In this document: piece after piece, positions 32,816 through 38,787 of the stretch
Layout: every line of letters begins with the position of its first letter
Position numbering within the stretch: the stretch's first letter is position 1
NCBI GenBank assembly: GCA_964560135.1
Contig: CAZLKN010000031.1
Span: 1-38,787 of the forward strand
Length of the DNA stretch: 38,787 bases
DNA from: CAZLKN01 sp964560135
GTDB lineage: Bacteria > Actinomycetota > JAICYB01
Direction of reading: 5' to 3'
Notes under the pieces: generated by a model
What the model saw: the letters and a program-made list of their open reading frames with translations, nothing else
Database searches by the model: none
Told to the model about the DNA's origin: nothing
Made by a program: the position numbers and the translations under genes

Positions 32816-34212
32816 CGGTGCGCGTCCGGTTCGCACCCAACCCGTCCGGTGAGTTGCACGTGGGGGGCGCCCGCACGGCGCTGTTCAACTGGCTGTTCGC
32901 GCGACACCACGGCGGGGTGTTCGTCCTGCGTGTCGAGGACACCGATCCGGCCACCGCGCGGCCCGAGTTCATCGAGCCGATCTTCGAGGGCCTCCGCTGG
33001 CTGGGCCTCGACTGGGACGAGGGCCCGGAGGTGGGCGGCCCCCACGGCCCCTACCGTCAGTCGGAGCGCCGGGAGCAGCACGACGCCACCGTGGCCAGGC
33101 TGGTCGAGGCCGGAGCCGTCTACCGGTGCTACTGCACCCCCGAGGAGGTCAAGGCCCGGGGGACGTCCCGGGGCTACGACCGGCACTGCCGAACGCTCGA
33201 CGAGAAGCAGGTGGCCGCCTTCGAGGCCGAGGACCGGAGCTACGCGCTGCGGTTCCGCGTACCCGACGGTCCCGTCGTCCTTCAGGATCTGGTCCGTGAG
33301 GAGGTCCGGGTCGAGGGTGGGGAGATCCAGGACTTCGTGGTGGCGCGCTCCGACGGGCGGCCCACCTTCGTCCTCGCCAACGTCTCCGACGATCTGGCGA
33401 TGGGGATCACGCACGCGATCCGGGGCGAGGACATCCTGTCCTCGGCGATCCAGAACCTGCTCCTGTACCGGGCGCTGGGAGAAGACGCGCCGCGGTACGC
33501 GCACCTGCCCGTGATCCTCAACGAGAAGCGCCAGAAGCTCTCCAAACGCCAGATGGCCACCGGCGTCCACGCGTTCCGGGCCGCGGGTTACCTGGAGGAG
33601 GCGATGGTCAACTACCTGGCCCTCCTGGGCTGGTCGCCGGGGACGGGAGAGGAGCTGCTGACCCGTGAACAGCTCGTCGCGTCCTTCGACCTCGACCGGG
33701 TACTGCATCACGGTGCGGTGTTCGACCGCCAGAAGCTCGACTGGATGAACCAGGAGTACCTGAAGCGTCTGAGCCCAGCCGATCTCGAAGCGCGGGTGCT
33801 GGAGCTGCATCCCGAGGTGCCCAAGGAGGTCCTGCGCCGGACGATCGACCTCGAACTCGTCCAGAGCCGCGTGAAGACGCTGTCGGAGGTGCCGGACGCG
33901 ATCCGGTACCTGCACGAGCGTCCCACGCCCGACGAGAAGGCGGCGGGGAAGTGGCTGGGAACCGAGGAGGCCGACCGGACGCTGGGGATCGTCGCGGACC
34001 GTCTCGAAGCCCTGGAGGACTGGGTACCGGAGCGCATCAAGGAGATCGTCCAGGGGACGATCGCCGAGCTCGACCTGCACAAGCGCAAGGGCATGAAGCC
34101 GGTGTTCGTGGCCGTGGCGGGCTCGGAGGTGGCGCTGCCGCTGTTCGAGTCGATGGCGATCATCGGCCACGACGAGACGGTCACGCGGCTGCGTGCCGCG
34201 GTGGCCGGCTAG
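32812..34212 (+). CDS. gltX: Glutamate-tRNA ligase (466 aa)
   Basis: Class I aminoacyl-tRNA synthetase. PNPSGELHVGGART holds the HIGH-type motif as HVGG, KLSKRQ is the KMSKS-type loop (about residue 243) and AIRGEDILSSAIQNLLLYRAL is the connecting domain. Full length, with the C-terminal anticodon-binding helical domain. It may also charge tRNA-Gln with glutamate if the organism uses the amidotransferase route; that cannot be read from this window. Start GTG overlaps the FAH stop (GTGA). It ends tail to tail with the aspartic protease gene, stop codons overlapping. Confidence 0.95.
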   Translation: MTVRVRFAPNPSGELHVGGARTALFNWLFARHHGGVFVLRVEDTDPATARPEFIEPIFEGLRWLGLDWDEGPEVGGPHGPYRQSERREQHDATVARLVEAGAVYRCYCTPEEVKARGTSRGYDRHCRTLDEKQVAAFEAEDRSYALRFRVPDGPVVLQDLVREEVRVEGGEIQDFVVARSDGRPTFVLANVSDDLAMGITHAIRGEDILSSAIQNLLLYRALGEDAPRYAHLPVILNEKRQKLSKRQMATGVHAFRAAGYLEEAMVNYLALLGWSPGTGEELLTREQLVASFDLDRVLHHGAVFDRQKLDWMNQEYLKRLSPADLEARVLELHPEVPKEVLRRTIDLELVQSRVKTLSEVPDAIRYLHERPTPDEKAAGKWLGTEEADRTLGIVADRLEALEDWVPERIKEIVQGTIAELDLHKRKGMKPVFVAVAGSEVALPLFESMAIIGHDETVTRLRAAVAG

Positions 34213-34730
34213 TCTTCCGCTTCGGCGATCCTGAGCTCCTCGTTGGCGTAGTCGACGGTGACGGAGCCGAAGGTGCTGAGGATGTCGGAGCCGAGGAGGC
34301 CCGCGACCGGACTGCCGGGGGGTTCGGGAAGGGCAAGGCTCGCCAGGGGTCTCGGTGGGAGGACGACCTCGCCGACGCGCCAGCTCTCCACGATCACCTC
34401 CACCGCCTCGGCCTCGGCGATCCCCGCGATCCTGCGCTCGGACCCCGGGATGACCGACAGGCCGAGGTGCTCGGCGAGCTCGCGGTCGATCAGCGACTCG
34501 GCGGCGCCGGTGTCGATGACGAACCACAGCGGGCCGTCGTCACCGATGAACACGGGGGCCAGCGGGAGGGTCGCTCCGCGGTTGCCTTCGGCGATGCGCA
34601 GGGCGACGGTGCCATCGGCCTCCGGCGCGGGGGCCGGGGAGCAGGTGATCGCGCTCAGGACGAGAACGGCGGCCACGAGCTGGATCGGCCTGGTTCGCAG
34701 CCGCGGACGTCGCTGGGGATCGTGCGCCAT
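34209..34730 (-). CDS. Retropepsin-like aspartic protease, secreted or lipid-anchored (173 aa)
   Basis: N-terminal hydrophobic segment (IQLVAAVLVLSAITCSP) ends in a Cys and may be a signal or weak lipobox. The body has FVIDTGAAESLIDRELAEHL, the DTGA catalytic triad type, a hydrophobic-hydrophobic-Gly-shaped GLLGSDILSTFGSVTVDY, as in single-domain bacterial retropepsins that dimerise. The substrate is unknown. Its stop shares two bases with the gltX stop, so transcription must terminate inside both genes. Confidence 0.75.
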   Translation of the reverse strand: MAHDPQRRPRLRTRPIQLVAAVLVLSAITCSPAPAPEADGTVALRIAEGNRGATLPLAPVFIGDDGPLWFVIDTGAAESLIDRELAEHLGLSVIPGSERRIAGIAEAEAVEVIVESWRVGEVVLPPRPLASLALPEPPGSPVAGLLGSDILSTFGSVTVDYANEELRIAEAED

Positions 34731-34771
34731 GTAGTGTCAGTCTCCCAAGTCAGGGCGGTTCGGGGACGGAA

Positions 34772-35078
34772 GTGTGGAAATCGGGTTCTGCCGGCCCTGT
34801 CCTGCAGGCGCTCTGGGGCGTAGCTAGGGGACCTGCAGACGTTCTTCGCGAACTCGATGTCCTACGCGCAGCAGGGGCCGATGCTCTGGCGCCTGATCGA
34901 AACCGACCCTTGTCTGTCGGTGCAAGTGGACAAAGTGGCCCTCATCCGCACGGGTCTGTATCCCACCCTCGAGTACCAGCCGACCGACCGGTTCGGAGCG
35001 TCGACCGCACACGTCCTGCGCGCCGACTGCGACATGAGGACGCACGTCACCGACCACCGGTTCTACGACGGAAGCTGA
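34772..35078 (+). pseudogene. Possible truncated or frameshifted gene remnant
   Basis: The frame from 34824 to TGA 35076-35078 (FFANSMSYAQQGPMLWRLIE, then DKVALIRTGLYPTLEYQPTDRFG) reads like real protein and has no good start codon. A neighbouring frame from GTG 34772 could continue it if one frameshift is allowed near 34825. I do not recognise the family. It stops 35 bp before the integrase gene and may be a gene cut when the element inserted. Confidence 0.35.
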
Positions 35079-35112
35079 AGCCGGACACACAGGTCGACCA
35101 GCGCGAGGTGGC

Positions 35113-36462
35113 TCACAGGAGTGGGTCGTCGTAGAGGTCCATGGCCGTCTCTGCCAGCGCGAGCTGGGACGCTTCCACGACGTGGTTGGCGTACAAGCCC
35201 ATCGTGACCGAGGGGTTCGTATGGCCGAGGAAGCGGGCGAGCTGCACCCAGTCGCGCTGACGGTTGTACATGTGGGTGGCCACGAAGTGGCGGAGCGCGT
35301 GCGGCGTGTAGGGGAGGTCGAGGGCGCGCATGAGCGTCTTGAACTTCGCGTCCATGGTGGTTGGGAACACGGGTACCCCGTCGTCGGGGTCGTCGCTCCA
35401 GCGCTCGACGGTTCGGCCTCCCAGGTCGGTCAGAGTGAGGGCGAAGGTACGGTTCCCCGTCGATCGTCGGGTGATGTGGCCCTCGCGCTCGAGCCAGCGC
35501 AGCAGCGGACCCGCCGAGTACTTCCGCAGTCCGATGCGCTGTGCCGCCGCGGTTCCCGCCCTGCCCACGGGACACGTGAAGGTTCCGCCGGCATCGTGGA
35601 TGAGGCGGAGGATGCGTCCGGCGGTGGACCGCGGCGACAGACCGGTCGATGTCACGTATGGGGCGTTGTATCCCCGGGGGAACAGCCATCCGGACCCGCG
35701 ACGGTGCGGTTGGAGTTTCTGGAAGAAGCTGGGGGGCATCCGGAGCGTCCGCGTCTCCCCGGACTTCGGGACTTTTAGGAACGTCCCGCCCTTCCGGCGC
35801 GAGATTGAGCGCCGGACATGGACGACTCCCCTGCCGGCGTCGAAGTCCTCCCAGCGCAGCGCGCACGCCTCTCCCCGCCGGAGCGCGAGCCGCGAGATGA
35901 GCCACACCCAGAGTCCGAAGACAGGGTCCGTCTCGTAGGCGGCAGTCACGATCTTCGTGACCTCCTCGGGACTCGGAATGAGCTTCTCCCGCTTGGGGGG
36001 CCGGGCCGGCTTGGCCACCAGGCAGGGGTTGCGCTCGAGCCGGCGGTGGTCGACGGCGTACTGGAAGGCGGGACGCAGGATCTGGTGGATGTGGAGGGCT
36101 GTGGTGCCAGGGAGATCGTCATAGAAATCCTGAAGGGGGGCGGGGTCGTCGGCGAGTTCCCGGGCGGACCGGGGGCCGATCTTCGGGACGATGTGGGTGC
36201 GGATCAACTGCTCGTAGTGGTACTGGGTGGACGGCTCCAGCCGGCGCTTGCGCTGCTGGTAGTAGGCTTCCACCACGTCCTCGACCGTGCATGGTGCTAA
36301 TCGTCGCTGCTGCGCCAACGAGTCGCGAGCGCGCTCGAGATCCAACTCGACGCAGAAAGCCTCGGCTTCAGTCCGTGTCGCGAAGGACCTCCGGAACCGC
36401 TGTCCGGAATGCTGCCACGTGACCCGCCATCGTCTCCCGTGTTGCTCGATCCGGCCTGGCAT
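35113..36462 (-). CDS. Tyrosine integrase with inserted winged-helix-like segment (449 aa)
   Basis: Site-specific recombinase. Residues 1-60 hold an arm-binding-like start (MPGRIEQHGRRWRVTWQHSG), 60-150 a core-binding domain, and the catalytic domain follows: Arg195 (ALRRGEACALRW), Lys233 (KVPKSGETR), His388-x-x-Arg391 (PHALRHFVATHM), His414 (LGHTNPSVT) and Tyr424 (GLYANHV). Between Lys233 and His388 about 90 extra residues (275-365) resemble a winged-helix domain: ILRLIHDAGG, AAQRIGLRKYSAGPLLRWLE, REGHITRRSTGNRTFALTLT. Usual integrases have a short linker here. ATG 36462 has GGGGGTG upstream; an earlier ATG lies inside the LexA-like box. It sits 5' of tRNA-Gln, on the opposite strand. Confidence 0.88.
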   Translation of the reverse strand: MPGRIEQHGRRWRVTWQHSGQRFRRSFATRTEAEAFCVELDLERARDSLAQQRRLAPCTVEDVVEAYYQQRKRRLEPSTQYHYEQLIRTHIVPKIGPRSARELADDPAPLQDFYDDLPGTTALHIHQILRPAFQYAVDHRRLERNPCLVAKPARPPKREKLIPSPEEVTKIVTAAYETDPVFGLWVWLISRLALRRGEACALRWEDFDAGRGVVHVRRSISRRKGGTFLKVPKSGETRTLRMPPSFFQKLQPHRRGSGWLFPRGYNAPYVTSTGLSPRSTAGRILRLIHDAGGTFTCPVGRAGTAAAQRIGLRKYSAGPLLRWLEREGHITRRSTGNRTFALTLTDLGGRTVERWSDDPDDGVPVFPTTMDAKFKTLMRALDLPYTPHALRHFVATHMYNRQRDWVQLARFLGHTNPSVTMGLYANHVVEASQLALAETAMDLYDDPLL

Positions 36463-36483
36463 CGCCCACCCCCTACAGTTGCG

Positions 36484-36496
36484 GAACACATGTTCG
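36484..36496 (-). promoter_or_regulatory. LexA/SOS-box-like site in front of the integrase
   Basis: On the minus strand the 14-base site reads CGAACATGTGTTCC, one mismatch from the consensus CGAAC-RNRY-GTTCG of Gram-positive LexA boxes. It lies 22 to 34 bases upstream of the integrase ATG and overlaps its likely -10 region (TATCAT). If LexA binds, integrase would be induced by DNA damage. Confidence 0.6.
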
Positions 36497-36539
36497 CATG
36501 ATAGCTGGCGGCGATGACAGCATCTGGGGATCCGGTGGA

Positions 36540-36593
36540 GCTGGGGAGCTTGGGGAGCTTGGGGAGCCTGGCGCCTCCCCGAAACTCCCCAGC
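36540..36593. repeat. G-rich tandem repeats and inverted repeat
   Basis: GCTGGGGAG (36540-36548) and CTCCCCAGC (36585-36593) are perfect complements. Between them the unit CTTGGGGAG is repeated (36549-36557 and 36558-36566), and GGGGAG faces CTCCCC closer to the centre. Lies between the integrase promoter and tRNA-Gln. It could be recombination-protein binding sites or simply a hairpin. Confidence 0.55.
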
Positions 36594-36635
36594 GTCAGTG
36601 GTCCCTGCTACATTGGTGCAGGTCATTCCGACCGG

Positions 36636-36707
36636 TGGGCCGTGGTGCAATTGGCAGCACGCCAGGTTCTGGCCCTGGTAGTCCTGGTTCGAGTCCAGGC
36701 GGCCCAG
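36636..36707 (+). tRNA. tRNA-Gln (anticodon CUG)
   Basis: A full cloverleaf reads: acceptor TGGGCCG/CGGCCCA, D stem GTGC/GCAC, anticodon stem CCAGG/CCTGG with loop TTCTGGC (anticodon CTG), T stem CCTGG/CCAGG with TTCGAGT, discriminator G. CCA is not encoded. Reads CAG codons. The 3' part is duplicated at 37574-37594. Starts 43 bp after the hairpin region. Confidence 0.95.
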
Positions 36708-36708
36708 C
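36688..36708 (+). repeat. tRNA 3'-end repeat, copy 1 (candidate att site)
   Basis: 21 bases covering the T loop, T stem, acceptor strand and discriminator of tRNA-Gln, plus one base. They recur without mismatch at 37574-37594, as expected for integration into the 3' end of a tRNA gene. Confidence 0.7.
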
Positions 36709-36735
36709 GATCTATCTGACTTCTCTCCTCGCGGA

Positions 36736-37044
36736 TCAGCCCGTGTCTGCTTCGTGCCGAGCGTCCGGGCGCCGATGGAGGTATTCCCGTAGCGCTCGCC
36801 TCACGATGGCGCTGGGGGTCGTTTCCTCCTCGTCGGCGCAGGCCTCGAGGGCCTGTCGAAGCTCGGGCTCGAGCCGCACCTGGAACGTGGATGCAGCCCC
36901 TGACCCGAGCGGTGGACGACCACGTCGGCGACTCCGCTGGAGCGGCTCGACGTCGTAACCTTGCTCGGCCTCCTCGGCGAGCCGTTCGATGACCTCTTCG
37001 GTCAGTTCGATGCCGCCTGATGTTCCGCGATCCTTCTTCCTCAT
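36736..37044 (-). CDS. CopG-family antitoxin, ribbon-helix-helix (102 aa)
   Basis: N-terminal region GIELTEEVIERLAEEAEQGYD and RRRGRPPLGSGAAS, then FQVRLEPELRQALEACADEEETTPSAIVRRALREYL, a ribbon-helix-helix DNA-binding unit. This layout with a BrnT-like toxin upstream is common in Actinobacteria and other groups. It would bind the operator upstream of the pair and neutralise the toxin. Its ATG overlaps the toxin stop by 4 bp (ATGA). Confidence 0.7.
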   Translation of the reverse strand: MRKKDRGTSGGIELTEEVIERLAEEAEQGYDVEPLQRSRRRGRPPLGSGAASTFQVRLEPELRQALEACADEEETTPSAIVRRALREYLHRRPDARHEADTG

Positions 37045-37301
37045 GGATCCTGTCTCTTAGGTCGAAGCAGCTCTTCGTATGCTTTCCGCATCTTCATGGT
37101 GTGGATGACCAACTCGGTGCCGTCATCGCGCTCGACGACGACGACCTCCAGCAGGTTCCCGGCTCGATCGGCGCCCAGATAGAGGACCCTCCATGGCGGT
37201 TCGTCCTCGTCGAGGTTCGCGCAGAAGCGATGGTGCGTGATGGCGTGAGCGATGTCCTCGTCTGCCACGCCATGTCTGCGGGCTGCCGGATGGATCTCCA
37301 T
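37041..37301 (-). CDS. BrnT-like toxin of a type II toxin-antitoxin pair (86 aa)
   Basis: Starts MEIHPAARRHGVADEDIAHAI, then DEDEPPWRVLYLGADRAGNLLEVVVV, ends VIHTMKMRKAYEELLRP. This matches the BrnT/RelE-superfamily pattern of RNA-targeting toxins (the closing MR-K-Y-LL is typical). The toxin gene comes first and the antitoxin second, as in brnTA. It lies between the two tRNA-end repeats. A palindrome lies 17 bp before its start. Confidence 0.65.
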   Translation of the reverse strand: MEIHPAARRHGVADEDIAHAITHHRFCANLDEDEPPWRVLYLGADRAGNLLEVVVVERDDGTELVIHTMKMRKAYEELLRPKRQDP

Positions 37302-37317
37302 GGGGGCATGTCCAATA

Positions 37318-37328
37318 TCGTACTACGA
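37318..37328 (-). promoter_or_regulatory. Operator candidate of the toxin-antitoxin pair
   Basis: TCGTA-C-TACGA is a perfect 11-base palindrome 17 bp upstream of the toxin ATG. It lies in an AT-rich patch (ATATCGTACTACGAAAATA) that also fits a promoter, so antitoxin binding would block transcription. Confidence 0.45.
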
Positions 37329-37573
37329 AAATAGGATCGGCGGGAAGGGGCCACTTGCGGCGTGGGTAGCCTAGGCGGCGGTAACGACAGGCTCGGAAAC
37401 GCGGCCGTCCCCTTGCCCGTGTCGGTGTTTGATGGATAGCGCCAGGGCAGTTTGTCACCCGCCCTATCGCCTGTCCGGCCCGGTTGCGCCTCTACCAGCC
37501 CAAGCCAGCGAACACCGAGGTCAGGGTCCGGTTTCTGTCGCCGCCTGCTACCGCGTGACCGGCAGCTGGAGGA
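37329..37573. other. Non-coding stretch before the second repeat
   Basis: No convincing gene. Frames across it have chance composition, and I see no RNA gene. It forms the right part of the segment bounded by the two tRNA-end repeats. Confidence 0.4.
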
Positions 37574-37594
37574 TTCGAGTCCAGGCGGCCCAGC
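37574..37594 (+). repeat. tRNA-Gln 3'-end repeat, copy 2 (candidate att site)
   Basis: Exact copy of 36688-36708 with no tRNA body upstream of it: only the T-loop-to-discriminator part is present. Distance from copy 1 is 886 bp. After it, 37595-37779 shows no clear gene; one frame ending at 37779 reads DDNRRVLAVVAYLRSRRR but has no recognisable start. Confidence 0.7.
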
Positions 37595-37779
37595 CCTTCG
37601 CTCAGCCGCTCCGGCGGCCGGCAACGAGATGGAGCGGCGTCACGTGCGCTCTCGCTGGCCGAGAGGACGATCGAGTCTCACGCGGGAAGCATCGTCACGA
37701 AGCTGGCCTCCTCCCGGCCGAGGACGACAACCGCCGGGTGCTCGCGGTCGTCGCGTACCTCCGATCACGACGCCGCTAG

Positions 37780-38094
37780 TCAGCCAGGGTTCGTGGACCG
37801 CATGTACGCGCGCCCGCGCGGCGAGACCGAATACCCAACTTCCAGGCCGTAGACCAGACCGAGATCCCTGAGCTCGCGGAGAATGGTCCTGGAGGCTATC
37901 CGATCGATCCCCATCTGCCTCGCGAGGACGAGCGATACGACGCCGGGTTGTTCAGAGACGAGTTGCAGCGCGCGACGCGACGACGCACCAACCTCGCCGT
38001 CGAGCACGTCGAGCGTCTCGTCGATCTCCTCCACGTCGTTGGGCGTGAGCTTGTTGTTGATGGCGAGCGCTTCGCGATCGGCAGGATGGACCAT
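37780..38094 (-). CDS. Winged-helix DNA-binding protein (104 aa)
   Basis: RALQLVSEQPGVVSLVLARQMGIDRIASRTILRELRDLGLVYG, then GYSVSPRGRAYM, matches a winged helix-turn-helix with recognition helix around ASRTILREL. The first 35 residues are acidic and helical and may dimerise. Small size suggests a repressor-like regulator. GAGG stands 5 bases upstream of the ATG. No obvious target. It follows the second tRNA repeat, so it may or may not belong to the mobile region. Confidence 0.6.
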   Translation of the reverse strand: MVHPADREALAINNKLTPNDVEEIDETLDVLDGEVGASSRRALQLVSEQPGVVSLVLARQMGIDRIASRTILRELRDLGLVYGLEVGYSVSPRGRAYMRSTNPG

Positions 38095-38118
38095 AGACCT
38101 CTAGGATGCCTCAGCAGG

Positions 38119-38694
38119 CTACGGGTGGATCTTCTCGCGCCTCTCGAGCATCTCGACGAACTTCGCGAGGCGGCGCGCCCGCGTCTCGGGTTTCTTCGCT
38201 GTCATCAGGCGGTGGAGGATCGCGTAGCGGTTCTGGGCGTCGAGCGACTCGAAGAACTTCCGGGCCCCCGGGGAGCGGCGAAGCGCTGCGGCCAGATCGT
38301 CGGGGACGGTCGCCGTGGACGGCGGGTCATAGGCGGCGTCCCAGCGACCGTCGGCCTTGGCCCGGTCGATCTCGGCCTGGCCGGCCGGCTGCATCCGTCC
38401 CTCGGCGATCAGGCGCTCGACGTTCTCGCGATTGCGCTTCGACCACAGGCTGCGCTTTCGTCTCGGTGTGAAGCGCTGCCAGTACCACTGCTCATCGAGG
38501 CCCTTCGACTGCCCGTCGATCCATCCGTAGCACAGCGCGATGTCGAGGGCCTCGGCGAAGGTGATCGAGCGGATCCCGGAGCCCTTCTTTCCGATCTTCA
38601 GGCGGATCCCGTCCGCCGTCGCGTGATTCTTCGCGAGCCACGTCTCGAACGACTTGGCGGTCTTGAACGCTTTGAGGGGGTAGTCCTGCTTCAC
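38119..38694 (-). CDS. YdeI/OmpD-associated family protein (191 aa)
   Basis: SFETWLAKNHATADGIRLKIGKKGSG, ITFAEALDIALCYGWIDGQ, DEQWYWQRFTPRRKRSLWSKRN and KPETRARRLAKFVEMLERREKIHP are the signature blocks of the YdeI/OmpD-associated family, linked in some reports to resistance against cationic peptides. Function in Actinobacteria is unknown. Start GTG at 38694 with TATCCT seven bases upstream on the minus strand, a leaderless promoter. Complete. Confidence 0.88.
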   Translation of the reverse strand: MKQDYPLKAFKTAKSFETWLAKNHATADGIRLKIGKKGSGIRSITFAEALDIALCYGWIDGQSKGLDEQWYWQRFTPRRKRSLWSKRNRENVERLIAEGRMQPAGQAEIDRAKADGRWDAAYDPPSTATVPDDLAAALRRSPGARKFFESLDAQNRYAILHRLMTAKKPETRARRLAKFVEMLERREKIHP

Positions 38695-38701
38695 GCGAAA
38701 G

Positions 38702-38707
38702 AGGATA
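38702..38707 (-). promoter_or_regulatory. -10 box of the YdeI-family gene, leaderless type
   Basis: TATCCT on the minus strand, seven bases before the GTG start. Transcription would begin at the start codon. Confidence 0.5.
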
Positions 38708-38736
38708 GTCCCGGGGCTCGACTACGTGTCGGGGTC

Positions 38737-38742
38737 TACGAT
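38737..38742 (+). promoter_or_regulatory. -10 box of the last gene, leaderless type
   Basis: TACGAT, seven bases before ATG 38750, the same spacing as the sortase and YdeI-family promoters. Confidence 0.4.
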
Positions 38743-38749
38743 GGAAGCG

Positions 38750-38787
38750 ATGGATGCCCGCCGTCTGCGTCTCTACGAGCTCCTGAA
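38750..38787 (+). CDS. N-terminus of an unidentified gene, cut by window edge
   Basis: ATG 38750 follows a leaderless-type -10 box. The visible residues are MDARRLRLYELL. An in-frame ATG at 38741 is possible but overlaps the box. Too short to identify. Divergent from the YdeI-family gene. Confidence 0.4.
   Translation, partial: MDARRLRLYELL

Noticed and set aside
37429..37779. Open frame overlapping the second tRNA repeat
   Set aside because: It crosses the repeat, and its first half has chance composition; only the last 20 residues look protein-like.
1..38787. CRISPR array, rRNA genes, insertion-sequence transposases
   Set aside because: No regularly spaced repeats, no rRNA signatures and no transposase reading frame or matching terminal inverted repeats were seen.

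Overview
The window is high-GC DNA. Its core gene order, ffh, rpsP, KH-domain protein, rimM, trmD, rplS, lepB, rnhB, DUF2469, yraN, points to an actinobacterium. The DUF2469 protein, the CysA2-like sulfurtransferase and many near-leaderless promoters fit this. I cannot name a genus. A run of exactly 100 N bases flanked by an exact 55-base duplicate shows that this is a draft or metagenome assembly.

Layout. (1) 1-5150 is accessory DNA, all coding on the + strand. It holds a cytochrome P450 tail, a DUF6176 gene, a broken NUDIX gene, a methyltransferase, an alpha/beta hydrolase, a GNAT remnant, an APH-like kinase homologue and a small membrane protein. Three sites of about 105 bp have the architecture of integron attC recombination sites (514-620, 971-1074, 3423-3527). 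The arm therefore looks like a decayed gene-cassette array without a visible integron integrase. (2) 5289-7447 has an alpha/beta-hydrolase/adenylate-cyclase fusion and a MenB/BadI-type crotonase. (3) 7515-15272 is the translation and secretion core: SRP GTPase, ribosomal proteins S16 and L19, ribosome and tRNA maturation factors, signal peptidase, RNase HII. A class F-like sortase and a sulfurtransferase are inserted in it. (4) 15276-28148 has a second crotonase, an L,D-transpeptidase, a GAF-GGDEF-EAL protein, an LVIVD-repeat secreted protein, PEP carboxylase and a heterodimeric ABC exporter. (5) 28326-34212 is a branched-chain amino acid operon: promoter, 10-residue leader peptide, attenuator-like hairpins, then leuB-like, ilvE, cimA, an FAH-family hydrolase and gltX, most with overlapping ends. 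The genes suggest isoleucine synthesis through citramalate, probably controlled by ribosome-mediated attenuation. (6) 34731-37780 is a small mobile region: a tyrosine integrase with an inserted winged-helix-like segment, a LexA-like box in front of it, tRNA-Gln(CUG), a BrnT/CopG-type toxin-antitoxin pair, and a second copy of the tRNA 3' end 886 bp downstream. (7) The right end carries a winged-helix protein, a YdeI/OmpD-associated protein and the start of one more gene.

The most interesting features are the integrase with its unusual domain insertion and SOS-like control, the attenuator of the citramalate operon, and the attC-like sites on the left arm. All calls come from reading the sequence by eye. 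No search, alignment or folding program was run.
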